Shown here: positions 51,199-59,143 of the stretch, piece by piece
Numbering within the stretch: position 1 is the stretch's first letter
Layout of the letters: each line of letters starts with the position of its first letter
Assembly: GCF_002008225.1 (NCBI RefSeq)
Contig: NZ_MRDH01000038.1
Location: 1 to 64,000 of the forward strand
DNA: 64,000 bases
Direction: 5' to 3'
From: Agrobacterium salinitolerans
GTDB taxonomy: Bacteria; Pseudomonadota; Alphaproteobacteria; Rhizobiales; Rhizobiaceae
The notes under the pieces: model-generated
Told to the model about the DNA's origin: nothing
Database searches by the model: none
What the model saw: only the letters and a program-made list of their open reading frames with translations
Program-made: the position numbers and the translations under genes

Positions 51199-53415
51199 AT
51201 GAGCACTTACACCAATTTCACCATCGAGACGGACGCAGACGGCATTGCCCTCGTCACCTGGGACATGCCGGAAAAATCCATGAATGTCTTCACGTCAGAC
51301 GTTCTCGAAGAACTGAACGCTATCGTGGATGCCACAGTAGCCGATGCCGCCGTGAAAGGCGTGGTCTTCACGTCAGGCAAGAGCACCTTTTCCGGGGGTG
51401 CCGATCTCTCGATGATCAAATCAATGTTCTCCTTTTACCACGAGGAAAAGGCGAAGAATCCGGACGAAGCGGCCCAAAAGCTGTTTGATCTCGTCGGCAG
51501 AATGAATGGCCTGTTCCGCAAGGTCGAGACTAACGGCAAGCCCTGGGTCTCGGCCATCAACGGCACCTGCATGGGCGGCGCATTCGAATTGTCGCTCGCC
51601 TGCCATGGCCGCGTGGCCTCCAGTGCCAAGAGCCTCAAGATCGCCCTGCCGGAAGTTAAGGTCGGCATCTTCCCCGGCGCCGGCGGCACCCAGCGCGTCT
51701 CGCGCCTGACGGACGCGCAATCCGCCTTGCAGATGATGACGACCGGCCAGTCGCTGACCGGCGCGCGCGCCAAGGCCATGGGGCTGGTTCATCAGGTGGT
51801 GGAGCCGGATCAGCTGGTCGCAACCGCAAAGCAGATGATCAAGGACGGCCTGAAGCCGGTCGCACCTTGGGATGAAAAGGGCTTCAAGGCCCCCGGCGGC
51901 GGCATCTGGACGCCGGCCGCAGCTCAGCTCTGGCCGGCCGCACCGGCCATCCTGCGCCGCGAAAGCGCCGGTAACTATCCGGCCGCCCTCGCCATCCTGA
52001 AATGCGTGTATGAAGGCCTGCAATTGCCCTTCGATACCGCGCTGAAGGTGGAGCAGCGTTATTTCACCGAAATCCTGCGCTCGAAGGAAGCCTTCGGCAT
52101 GATCCGCTCGCTGTTCATTTCCATGCAGGAACTGGGCAAGGGTGCGCGTCGCCCGGCAGGCCAGCCGAAGACGGAGTTCAAGAAGGTCGGCGTCGTCGGC
52201 GCGGGCTTCATGGGTGCTGCCATGGCCTATGTCACCGCCGCAGCCGGTATCCCCGTCACGCTGGTGGACCGGGACCAGGAAGCCGCCGACAAGGGCAAGG
52301 GCCATTGCGAGGAAAGCGTCAAGGCCGCCATAACCAAGGGCAGGCTGACGCAGGATGAAGGCAAGGCCCTGCTCGACCTCGTTACCCCGACAGCGGATTA
52401 CGCCGCGCTCTCCGACGCCGATCTCGTCATCGAAGCCGTGTTCGAGGACCGCGACGTGAAGAAGGCCGTCATCGAGGCCGTGGAAGCCGTGTTGCCTGAA
52501 GGAGCGATCTTCGCCTCCAACACCTCTACCTTGCCAATCACTGGTCTTGCGAAGAACTCCAAGCGCCCGGTGGATTTCATCGGCATCCACTTCTTCTCGC
52601 CGGTCGAGAAGATGATGCTGACGGAAGTGATCCTCGGCAAGGAAACCGGCGACAAGGCGCTCGCCGTCGCGCTGGACTATGTGGCGAAAATCAAAAAGAC
52701 CCCGATCGTCGTCAACGATACACGCGGCTTCTTCGTTAATCGCTGCGTGCTGCGCTATATGGCGGAAAGTTACGACATGCTGATCGAAGGCGTTCCGCCC
52801 GCCATGATCGAAAATGCCGCTAAATTCGCCGGCATGCCGGTCGGCCCGCTGGCGCTGAACGACGAGGTGGCGATCGATCTTTCCTACAAGATCCTGAAAG
52901 CCACCGTCGCCGATCTCGGCGAAAAGGCGGTTGATCCGCGCCATATGGAACTCGTGAAGAAGCTGGTGGAAGGCGAGGGCCGGTTCGGCCGCAAGAACGC
53001 CAAAGGCTTTTACGACTACCCGCAAAAGCCCGCCAAGAAGTCCCTCTGGCCCGGCCTGAAGGATCTCTATCCGCAGCAGAAGCCCGAGGACGTGGATATG
53101 GAGGTACTGAAACAGCGCTTCCTCGTCACCGTGGCGCTGGAAGCCGCCCGCACGGTGGAAGAAGGCATCGTCACCGATCCGCGTGAGGCAGATGTCGGCT
53201 CCATCCTCGGTTTCGGCTTTGCACCTTATACCGGCGGCGCGCTGTCCTACATCGATGGCATGGGCGTCAAGACCTTCGTGGCACTCGCCGAAAAGCTCAG
53301 CGAGACCTATGGCCCAAGCTTCAAGCCGACGCCGCTGCTGAAGGAGATGGCCGCCAAGGGCGAGACCTTCTACGGTCGCTTCGATCCTTATGCCAGCGCC
53401 GCCAAGGCGGCCTGA
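51199..53415 (+). CDS. fadJ: Fused enoyl-CoA hydratase / 3-hydroxyacyl-CoA dehydrogenase
   Basis: A 738-residue multifunctional enzyme. The N-terminal crotonase domain includes FSGGADLSMI, NGTCMGGAFELSLACHGRVA (oxyanion hole) and PEVKVGIFPGAGGTQRVSRL. The NAD-binding 3-hydroxyacyl-CoA dehydrogenase domain begins at about residue 330 with VGVVGAGFMGAAMAYVTAAAG and SNTSTLPITGLA; the C-terminal repeat ends near 738. It may be called FadB or FadJ; the single-subunit style fits FadJ in alphaproteobacteria, but the distinction is not firm. The ATG at 51199 follows GGGAAGAGG. A terminator ends the operon just after it. Confidence 0.92.
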   Translation: MSTYTNFTIETDADGIALVTWDMPEKSMNVFTSDVLEELNAIVDATVADAAVKGVVFTSGKSTFSGGADLSMIKSMFSFYHEEKAKNPDEAAQKLFDLVGRMNGLFRKVETNGKPWVSAINGTCMGGAFELSLACHGRVASSAKSLKIALPEVKVGIFPGAGGTQRVSRLTDAQSALQMMTTGQSLTGARAKAMGLVHQVVEPDQLVATAKQMIKDGLKPVAPWDEKGFKAPGGGIWTPAAAQLWPAAPAILRRESAGNYPAALAILKCVYEGLQLPFDTALKVEQRYFTEILRSKEAFGMIRSLFISMQELGKGARRPAGQPKTEFKKVGVVGAGFMGAAMAYVTAAAGIPVTLVDRDQEAADKGKGHCEESVKAAITKGRLTQDEGKALLDLVTPTADYAALSDADLVIEAVFEDRDVKKAVIEAVEAVLPEGAIFASNTSTLPITGLAKNSKRPVDFIGIHFFSPVEKMMLTEVILGKETGDKALAVALDYVAKIKKTPIVVNDTRGFFVNRCVLRYMAESYDMLIEGVPPAMIENAAKFAGMPVGPLALNDEVAIDLSYKILKATVADLGEKAVDPRHMELVKKLVEGEGRFGRKNAKGFYDYPQKPAKKSLWPGLKDLYPQQKPEDVDMEVLKQRFLVTVALEAARTVEEGIVTDPREADVGSILGFGFAPYTGGALSYIDGMGVKTFVALAEKLSETYGPSFKPTPLLKEMAAKGETFYGRFDPYASAAKAA

Positions 53416-53435
53416 GGCTTCACGCGAGACATTGT

Positions 53436-53460
53436 ACAGGCCCTTCGGGGCCTGTTTTAT
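53436..53460 (+). terminator. Intrinsic terminator of the beta-oxidation operon
   Basis: ACAGGCCC-TTCG-GGGCCTGT followed by TTTAT, 21 bp after the fadJ stop. Confidence 0.85.
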
Positions 53461-53570
53461 TATGTCTGCCTCCCCGCTTTCCGTGCATCCTTTGCTCAGT
53501 TGAGGCGTTGAAGGGGCTGACCGGGCAAAACTGCCCGCCGCAGCAATTTAGCATGCGTCAGGAGACAACG

Positions 53571-54002
53571 ATGAAAGCACCACTGCGATCCCACGGTTTC
53601 GACAAGCCATCCGACCTGGACGACGAATTGGCCGAACTGGAGGAAGAGGCCGAAGCTGTAGCTGCCGAAGCAAAGGCGGAAAAACCCGCAGCCAGGAGAA
53701 CGCGGACCGCAAATACCATCGACCCGTCGCTGCGCGCCGAATTGGACGAGCTTCGCAAACAGGTCGACAAGATCCGCCGCGATGTCAAACGGTTGGAGGC
53801 TGCCCAGCATTCCCGCCACGCGCCCGCACGGCCCCACCAAGAGCGCGACGGCGAGAATTCCCGCCTGATGACGGTGGTGCGCTCCGTCGCCGTCACCTCG
53901 CTTGCCAGCCGCATCTTCGCTTCCTCGCCCGTCATGGCGGCGCTGGTGGCTGTGGTGCCTTTCGCGCTTGGCCTTGCCGCACGACGCAATGAGGGGGCGT
54001 AA
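53571..54002 (+). CDS. Small coiled-coil protein with C-terminal membrane segment
   Basis: 143 residues. The N-terminal half is acidic and then basic (DDELAELEEEAEAVAAEAKAEKP, AARRTRTANTID) and forms a coiled coil (LRAELDELRKQVDKIRRDVKRLE). A C-terminal hydrophobic stretch (MAALVAVVPFALGLAA) could anchor it to the membrane. AGGAGAC precedes the ATG by 5 bp. I do not recognise it. It lies between the operon terminator and tRNA-Phe and looks chromosomal rather than part of the neighbouring accessory patch. Confidence 0.72.
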   Translation: MKAPLRSHGFDKPSDLDDELAELEEEAEAVAAEAKAEKPAARRTRTANTIDPSLRAELDELRKQVDKIRRDVKRLEAAQHSRHAPARPHQERDGENSRLMTVVRSVAVTSLASRIFASSPVMAALVAVVPFALGLAARRNEGA

Positions 54003-54241
54003 GCCGCTACCTGCCGCGCCGGCACCCGCTGGCCCGGCGGATGCCCAGGAGCGGGTTTTCCGCCGCAATCCGGCCTTCGCCGGGCAGACTTTCGAGCCAT
54101 CCACAGGCACCGTGAAAAAACTGTCAAAAAACTTCGCGATGGCGCTTGCCATGTCCGAACAAGATGTTATAACCCCGCTCACTTTCGGGGCACCAAATAG
54201 CCCCGCCCGCCAAAAGCGGAGGTTCTTCAAGGACCTGAAGT

Positions 54242-54317
54242 GCCCGGATAGCTCAGTTGGTAGAGCAGCGGATTGAAAATCCGCGTGTCGGTGGTTCAAA
54301 TCCGCCTCCGGGCACCA
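54242..54317 (+). tRNA. tRNA-Phe (anticodon GAA)
   Basis: A 76-nt cloverleaf with encoded CCA. Acceptor GCCCGGA/TCCGGGC, anticodon loop TTGAAAA with anticodon GAA, T arm GGTGG-TTCAAAT-CCGCC. An AT-richer accessory patch begins right after its 3' end, as with islands that use tRNA 3' ends, but no integrase is present here. Confidence 0.97.
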
Positions 54318-54495
54318 TTCTAAGCCCTTAGAAACGTGATTGTTTTAATAATCGTTCTTTTCTTGGTTTGGTTGATGCTGGTGCAATCATCACGTCGAGT
54401 ATTTCGAATGCTACATCTAAACTGCTGGTCGCGTTTCAACAGCTAGAAGCATCGGCGGCGCATCTCTCGGATTGTTGGTGCGGGGCGGTTTTTGA

Positions 54496-55146
54496 TTAAC
54501 TCTGGTCTAGATTATCTTCATCACCAAGAGGAGCGTCTTCATCATCAACAACTACATCTGCTACCTGAATGTCCAGAAGCTCTGATAGTAAGGTGTGGAG
54601 GGGCGCCAAATTGAGATTTGGCAGAGAAGCATCTACCTCTTGAAGAGCGGTGACATACCGTGCGCGGTTTTCTGTCAGTAACTCGGGGAGTATCTTTTCG
54701 CCAGGGAGTAGGGCTCCCAGCTTTAAACACAACACAAAATAACAAGAAGCGCGGGCTGTTCTACCGTTGCCGTTGATGAATGGATGGATGTGATTAAGTC
54801 GCCAAAGTACGAAACTTGCCAAGACGACCGGGTCAAGTGATTCCCAGTTTCTGTTAACTGTGTTGACGAAGTCGTCCATGAGCGCGCTGACACGGTAGTG
54901 TTGCGGCGGTTCGTAAGTACCTACGGTTACTGGGCAGGGGCGGTATTCACCGGCATTCGTATGTAGGCACGTGATGGCTTGAAAATTTAAGGCTTTAATT
55001 ACGTGTTGAGAAAGAAAGGGACGTCCTATTTCCAAGGATGTCTCCACAATAGATTTCAGGAAGTCGTATTGGCGGTTGCCGTTGGCAATCGCCAATTTTT
55101 GATAACTAGGATTTGCTTCTGTTCCAGTTAATTCAAATAATATCAA
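54496..55146 (-). CDS. Fic-domain AMPylase family protein
   Basis: 216 residues. The Fic motif is intact: HPFINGNGRTAR with catalytic His121 and the anion-binding GNGR. Upstream is a typical flap-region segment (AGEYRPCPVTVGTYEPP...ALMDDFVNTVN). Fic proteins transfer AMP or other nucleotides to target proteins, often as toxins or as housekeeping modifiers. A self-inhibitory (S/T)xxxE(G/N) helix is not obvious inside the protein, so an external inhibitor is expected. It starts with TTG directly after the stop of a 63-residue gene. The C-terminus is acidic (ADVVVDDEDAPLGDEDN). Confidence 0.85.
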   Translation of the reverse strand: MILFELTGTEANPSYQKLAIANGNRQYDFLKSIVETSLEIGRPFLSQHVIKALNFQAITCLHTNAGEYRPCPVTVGTYEPPQHYRVSALMDDFVNTVNRNWESLDPVVLASFVLWRLNHIHPFINGNGRTARASCYFVLCLKLGALLPGEKILPELLTENRARYVTALQEVDASLPNLNLAPLHTLLSELLDIQVADVVVDDEDAPLGDEDNLDQS

Positions 55147-55338
55147 TTATGCGCTCTTCCGACCTTCGATGTCCGCCAGCGCCTTCGTAACTTGTGCGCG
55201 CGTGACGGTGCTCGAGTCGGAAAGCGAACCCATAATAAAGGACACGCGCTGCTTGTAAAGCTCCTCGGCAGTAAGCTTTCGATCAGCAGCTGCACGCAGA
55301 CTCTTTAACAGGGATTCATTTGTTTTCAGGTCTGTCAT
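55147..55338 (-). CDS. Small protein directly upstream of Fic, candidate antitoxin
   Basis: 63 residues, predicted helical: LTAEELYKQRVSFIMGSLSDSSTVTRAQVTKALADIEG. A pattern like ELxxQRVSFxxG...TRxxV recurs in short proteins next to Fic genes, as I recall it. The C-terminal ALADIEG has the E-G of an inhibitory motif but no Ser or Thr four residues earlier, so it does not match strictly. Its stop abuts the Fic start (TAA-TTG), implying translational coupling. A role as the Fic antitoxin is inference. Confidence 0.7.
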   Translation of the reverse strand: MTDLKTNESLLKSLRAAADRKLTAEELYKQRVSFIMGSLSDSSTVTRAQVTKALADIEGRKSA

Positions 55339-55654
55339 AGCTTCGCTCCTAAGATTGCTTCATTCACAGTAAGCCCATGATTCCAAACAATCTTCTTCTT
55401 TTTGTTTTGGACAAACTAGTTGGAAGAAGACGTGTAGTCAACTAGCCCAAAGGAGGGTTTGTTCCAACTTCTTACGTGCACGTAACTTTTGCATCAGCAT
55501 TTTACAAGCCTTGTCAATTAGTTAACATGCGCAGGTAAATGGGTTATTAAATTTTACCTACAAAACTAGGCTGGAGTGTGGCTTGCGGGCAAAGCAGCCG
55601 TCGACTTCTGCCGCGGGGAGCGAACCGCCTCCTTTGTCGGTCAGTAGCTGTAGG
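55339..55654. other. Non-coding region upstream of the Fic pair
   Basis: 316 bp with no gene. It holds an inverted repeat CTAGTTG/CAACTAG (55416-55445), an overlapping AGTTGGAA/TTCCAACT pair, a 14-bp palindrome at 55472-55485, and a hairpin GTCGGT/ACCGAC at the 3' end of the XRE gene. AT-rich, as expected for a promoter region of transferred genes. Confidence 0.5.
55472..55485. promoter_or_regulatory. Perfect palindrome, candidate operator of the Fic operon
   Basis: TTACGTGCACGTAA, perfectly symmetric over 14 bp, about 134 bp before the Fic-pair start. Its ends are the same as those of the operator at 3670-3689 (TTACGT and ACGTAA), but without the 6-bp insert. The adjacent XRE protein is one candidate binder; a MerR-type regulator is another. 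Confidence 0.4.
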
Positions 55655-55987
55655 TCACCGACCGATAAAAGCTTCCAGCATACGAGTCACTCGTACAAGG
55701 TCATCCTCATTCACATTCGCGAGTGCCGCATTCACGCGGTGAAGTAGACGACCGCGTTCGCCTTCAGGTGCAATAACAGTACCGGAGCCGAAGAACGCGA
55801 TGGCGGGAACGCCCAAGGCTTTTGCGATACTTTCGATGGTTTCAAACGACGGCGAAGCGTCGCCACGTTCGAGTCGTCCCATCATCTCAATCGAAAGGTC
55901 GGCCTTTTCGGCAAGGACTTCTTGCGTCAGGCCCAACGCTTTCCGGTGATGGCGAATATTGCTGCCGAAAATCTTTCTAAGTTCCAA
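55655..55987 (-). CDS. XRE-family HTH regulator
   Basis: A 110-residue protein with a Cro/CI-type HTH at about residues 5-60 (FGSNIRHHRKALGLTQEVLAEKADLSIEMMGRLERGDASPSFETIESIAKALGVP) and a short helical C-terminus probably for dimerisation (LLHRVNAALANVNEDDLVRVTRMLEAFI). It lies next to the Fic pair in the same direction, so it might control it, but no operator is proven. It resembles regulators of phage or toxin-antitoxin cassettes. Confidence 0.85.
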   Translation of the reverse strand: MELRKIFGSNIRHHRKALGLTQEVLAEKADLSIEMMGRLERGDASPSFETIESIAKALGVPAIAFFGSGTVIAPEGERGRLLHRVNAALANVNEDDLVRVTRMLEAFIGR

Positions 55988-55993
55988 TCGCTA

Positions 55994-56067
55994 CCCTCCG
56001 AACTGGAGGGACAGTCGCCTTTGTGACTTTGCGACTTAAGGCATTTCTATTGCTGAAAATCAGAAAT
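55994..56067. promoter_or_regulatory. Palindromes upstream of the XRE gene
   Basis: CCCTCC-GAACT-GGAGGG (55994-56010) and, further out, GTCGC...GCGAC and ATTTCT...AGAAAT arms (to 56067). The first overlaps the ribosome-binding region of the XRE gene. Autoregulation is plausible; which repeat matters is unknown. Confidence 0.35.
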
Positions 56068-56113
56068 ATGCAATAATGATGCAGTATATGAAATTTCTGT
56101 CGTGAGATTGCAG

Positions 56114-56392
56114 ATGTCCTCTATCCACGCGAACCATTTCCCGCTCCTCGCGTTTGGCGCGTTCGTGCTGATAGTCTTCCTGTGGGTGAAGTGGGAAAGC
56201 TTTATCCCGCCGATGTTTATTCCCCGTGTGGAAATAGAACGAATAGTCGACGAACTGGTCCAGCAACATGGAGAACGCGCCGCAGAAATAGCCTGCATGG
56301 AGGAAGATCGCGCTTGGCGATGTTCGCAGAACTTCGAGCAGGGCAAATGGCGGCGGGTACGCCAAGAGCTTAGGCGGCGGAAAGCACCTTAA
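56114..56392 (+). CDS. Small membrane protein of unknown function
   Basis: 92 residues from ATG 56114 (a GTG four codons earlier also has no clear ribosome-binding site). One membrane helix at about residues 10-25 (LLAFGAFVLIVFLWVKW) precedes a charged C-terminal region (EIERIVDELVQQHGERAAEIACMEEDRAWRCSQNF). It ends directly against the mnhG stop from the other strand and is divergent from the XRE gene. It appears to be a real gene by its regular composition, though I do not recognise a family. It could belong to the accessory patch or be a local chromosomal gene. Confidence 0.55.
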   Translation: MSSIHANHFPLLAFGAFVLIVFLWVKWESFIPPMFIPRVEIERIVDELVQQHGERAAEIACMEEDRAWRCSQNFEQGKWRRVRQELRRRKAP

Positions 56393-56737
56393 TTAAAGAT
56401 GCTCCCGATTATCCGTATTCTGCTCCGCCCGGTCCCGATAAAGCGCAGCCCGTCCCAGCAGCATCAGGGAAACCGGGGTCGTCACCGTCATGAAAATGCC
56501 GATGAAGATTTCGTGGAAGGCGAAGCGGTCGCCGGAGACGGAGAAATAGATGATCGAGGCCATGACAATGCCGCCGGTGCCCCAGCTGGTGCCGAGCGTG
56601 GGCGCATGCAGACGCTCATAGAAGCTGTTCAGTCTGGCAAAGCCGATGGTGCCGATCAGCGTCAGCGAGGCGCCGAGCAGCACGAAGAAAGCCACGGCAA
56701 TGGCCGCCCAGAGCGGGAATTCGTGTGCTTCGCTCAT
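56393..56737 (-). CDS. mnhG: Cation/proton antiporter subunit MnhG (PhaG)
   Basis: A 114-residue membrane subunit with three helices: ALAVAFFVLLGASLTLIGTIGFARLNSFYERLHAPTLGTSWGTGGIVMASIIYF near the start matches the MnhG/PhaG/MrpG family. It is the last gene of the operon and overlaps mnhF by 4 bp. The complex exchanges Na+ or K+ for protons at the inner membrane and supports growth under alkaline or salt stress; in Sinorhizobium the related Pha system is needed for pH adaptation during symbiosis. Confidence 0.92.
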   Translation of the reverse strand: MSEAHEFPLWAAIAVAFFVLLGASLTLIGTIGFARLNSFYERLHAPTLGTSWGTGGIVMASIIYFSVSGDRFAFHEIFIGIFMTVTTPVSLMLLGRAALYRDRAEQNTDNREHL

Positions 56738-57015
56738 TCGATCACCTCGCCGCGCATCAGGAATTTGGAAAGGGCGACGGTTGAGACGAAGCCGAGGATG
56801 GCGATCAGCAGCGATGCCTCGAAGTAGATGTCATTGCCGGTGCGCAGGCCGAAGGTCAGGAGAAGCAGCATGGCGTTGACATAGAGCGTATCCATGCCCA
56901 GCACGCGGTCCTGCGCGCGCGGGCCGATGGCGATACGATAGACGGAGATCGCCATGGCGATGGCGAGCATCAGCTGCGCCAGCGAAAAGGACCAGAAAAG
57001 AATAATCGAACTCAT
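56734..57015 (-). CDS. mnhF: Cation/proton antiporter subunit MnhF (PhaF)
   Basis: A 93-residue protein with three helices (LFWSFSLAQLMLAIAMAISVYRIAIGP, VNAMLLLLTFGLRTG, ASLLIAILGFVSTVALSKFL) typical of the MnhF/PhaF family. It is translationally coupled with mnhE (start overlaps by 4 bp) and mnhG (overlap by 4 bp). Confidence 0.92.
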   Translation of the reverse strand: MSSIILFWSFSLAQLMLAIAMAISVYRIAIGPRAQDRVLGMDTLYVNAMLLLLTFGLRTGNDIYFEASLLIAILGFVSTVALSKFLMRGEVIE

Positions 57016-57500
57016 TCGAATATCTCCATCAGCAGTTTTTCATATCGGTTCTTGATAAGGCTTATCCAGGCCGCCTCATCCACATCGTCGAGAACGTGAA
57101 GCAGAAGCATGCCTTGGCTGGAATTATATTCGAGCCATGCGCTTCCGGGCGTCGAGGTGAGGATCGTCGCCAGAACGGCCAGCGCCATCGGGTCGCGAAT
57201 ATCGAGCGGCACCGCCAGGAAGCCGGATTTGCGGTCCCTTTCGCGCTTGAACAGGATGATCTTCACGACTGAGATATTGGACCTGATGATATCGTAAAGC
57301 ACGATCAGGATCAGCATCGCGAGCTTGTGCCAGTTGCGGATGCGCGGCTTGGCGGGCCTGAGCGACGCCATCGCCCAGGAGGCAATGAGCGCGACACCGG
57401 TGCCAAGCAGCAAATGCCCCGGCGAAAAGCTGTTGATCGTCATCCAGAAGAAGATCAGCGAGATCGTCAGCAGCGGGTAGGGGAGGAGACGGCTCATCAT
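57012..57500 (-). CDS. mnhE: Cation/proton antiporter subunit MnhE (PhaE)
   Basis: A 162-residue subunit. Hydrophobic N-terminal helices (LLTISLIFFWMTINSF, LLLGTGVALIASWAMASL) are followed by the family's cytoplasmic domain with VAVLATILTSTPGSAWLEYNSSQGMLLLHVLDD. The first of two tandem ATGs (57500) is used because GGAGG lies 7 bp ahead; its ATGA overlaps the mnhD stop. The longer frame upstream is a shadow within mnhD. Confidence 0.9.
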   Translation of the reverse strand: MMSRLLPYPLLTISLIFFWMTINSFSPGHLLLGTGVALIASWAMASLRPAKPRIRNWHKLAMLILIVLYDIIRSNISVVKIILFKRERDRKSGFLAVPLDIRDPMALAVLATILTSTPGSAWLEYNSSQGMLLLHVLDDVDEAAWISLIKNRYEKLLMEIFE

Positions 57501-59143
57501 GGTTCCGCCTCCGGGTTGCTGCCCGCTCGCGGTGCGGAAATGACGCCCTGAATATAGCTCGCCGGCAGATCGAGAATACGCGCCGTTTCCTGCATGTATC
57601 GCATCACCGGTCCCGCCTGCACGGTCATGGCGAGTGTCAGGCCGAGCAGCAGCATCACGGGGGCGATTTCGATGACGAGCACGCGTGGCACGGTGCCTTC
57701 GATGGAGGCCCAGAAGGTGCGGATGCCGGCACGGGTCATCGAAATCAGCGAGGCGAAACCGGCAAAGACGATCAGGAAGACCAGCCACCAGGACAGCGTT
57801 GAGACGCTGTCATTGGCGCCAAGGCCCGAAGGGTTGAGAATGGCGGTCAGCATCGAGAATTTGGCGATGAAGCCCGAAAGCGGCGGCAGGCCGGCCAGAA
57901 GAATGCCGCAGGCGGCAAAACACGCGCCGAGCACCGCTATGGTGGCGGGCATGGTCACCCCGACTTCTTCTTCCTCCTCTTCTTCCTCGCCCTCGCCATA
58001 GGCCTCCATGGTCACGGCCAGAACGTTCGCACCCGCATCCTGTCCGCGCTCCACGAGTTCGATCAGCATGAAGAAGGCACTGATGGTGAGGGTGGAGCTG
58101 ACCATGTAATAAAGCGCGCCGGCCGCAACCGTCGGATTGCCGGTGCCCATGGCGGCGAGAAGCGTTCCTGACGAGACGAGAACCGAAAAACCGGCAAGCC
58201 TCCCCAGCGCCTGCGACGCCAGAACGCCGATAGCCCCGAAAATGATGGTGGCGATGCCGCCGACGAGCAGGGCATCATGGCCGAAGCCGGCAGATTCTCC
58301 CGCCGTCTGCCCGAAGAGCAGAAAGGAGAGGCGGGCGATGACATAAATCCCGACCTTGCTCATGATGGCGAAGAGCCCGCCCACCGGGGCCGACGCCGCA
58401 CCATAGGCGGAGGGCAGCCAGAAATTCAACGGCCACATGCCGGCCTTGACCAGAAAGGCGATGCCGAGGACGGCAGAGCCGGTTTCCAAGAGCATACGCT
58501 GATCGGGGTTGAGGCCCTCGATACGATGGGCGAGGTCGCCCATGTTCAGTGTGCCTGTCACGCCATAGATGAGGCTGACGCCAATCAGGAAGAACAGCGC
58601 GGCGACAAGGTTGATGGCGATGTAATGCAGCCCTGCCTTCACGCGCTGCTGGCCGGAACCATGCAGCAGCAGGCCATAGGAAGCCGCCAGCATCACTTCG
58701 AAGAACACGAAGAGATTGAACAGGTCCCCGGTCAGGAACGCGCCGTTGACACCCATCAGCATCATCTGGAACAGCGAATGGAAATGCGCGCCCGACCTGT
58801 GCCACTTCGCCATCGAATAGATCAAGGAGGGAATGGCAAGCAGCGCCGTCAGCAGCACCATCAGGCCTGAAAGACGGTCGGCGACGAGCACGATGCCGAA
58901 GGGCGCCGGCCAGTTGCCGAGCAGATAGACGCCGCTCGAAACCACGGCGGCGATCTCTGTATTGACCGTCGAGTTCACCTCGCGGAACAGCAATATGGCG
59001 ACCACCAGCAACAGCACGGTAGAGGTGAGGCTGATGGCGGCCTTCGCCACGCGCTGGCGCTCGTCGAAGAACAGCAGAAGGGCCGCGGTAATCAGCGGCA
59101 GCAGGATGGGCGCTATGACGATGTGGAAGGGGAAAGACATCAT
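57497..59143 (-). CDS. mnhD: Cation/proton antiporter subunit MnhD (PhaD)
   Basis: A 548-residue membrane subunit related to NuoN/NuoL: about 14 helices, with conserved polar residues in MWPLNFWLPSAYGAASAPVGGLFAIMSKVGIYVIARLSF and NGAFLTGDLFNLFVFFEVMLAASYGLL. A loop contains a run of eight consecutive Glu (GEGEEEEEEEEVG) near residues 380-395, unusual for the family. It starts at ATG 59143 with the ATGA overlap to mnhC and ends overlapping mnhE. One of the two proton-translocating subunits of the complex, with MnhA. Confidence 0.93.
   Translation of the reverse strand: MMSFPFHIVIAPILLPLITAALLLFFDERQRVAKAAISLTSTVLLLVVAILLFREVNSTVNTEIAAVVSSGVYLLGNWPAPFGIVLVADRLSGLMVLLTALLAIPSLIYSMAKWHRSGAHFHSLFQMMLMGVNGAFLTGDLFNLFVFFEVMLAASYGLLLHGSGQQRVKAGLHYIAINLVAALFFLIGVSLIYGVTGTLNMGDLAHRIEGLNPDQRMLLETGSAVLGIAFLVKAGMWPLNFWLPSAYGAASAPVGGLFAIMSKVGIYVIARLSFLLFGQTAGESAGFGHDALLVGGIATIIFGAIGVLASQALGRLAGFSVLVSSGTLLAAMGTGNPTVAAGALYYMVSSTLTISAFFMLIELVERGQDAGANVLAVTMEAYGEGEEEEEEEEVGVTMPATIAVLGACFAACGILLAGLPPLSGFIAKFSMLTAILNPSGLGANDSVSTLSWWLVFLIVFAGFASLISMTRAGIRTFWASIEGTVPRVLVIEIAPVMLLLGLTLAMTVQAGPVMRYMQETARILDLPASYIQGVISAPRAGSNPEAEP

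Noticed and set aside
49725-51206. 493-residue minus-strand ORF
   Set aside because: Antisense to the thiolase gene and to the palindromic element; no motifs.
51421-53025. 534-residue minus-strand ORF
   Set aside because: Antisense to the hydratase/dehydrogenase gene, which has complete catalytic motifs; His- and Arg-rich translation without domain features.
53902-54276. 124-residue plus-strand ORF ending in tRNA-Phe
   Set aside because: It runs into the tRNA gene and overlaps the coiled-coil protein gene in another frame; the end is translated tRNA sequence.
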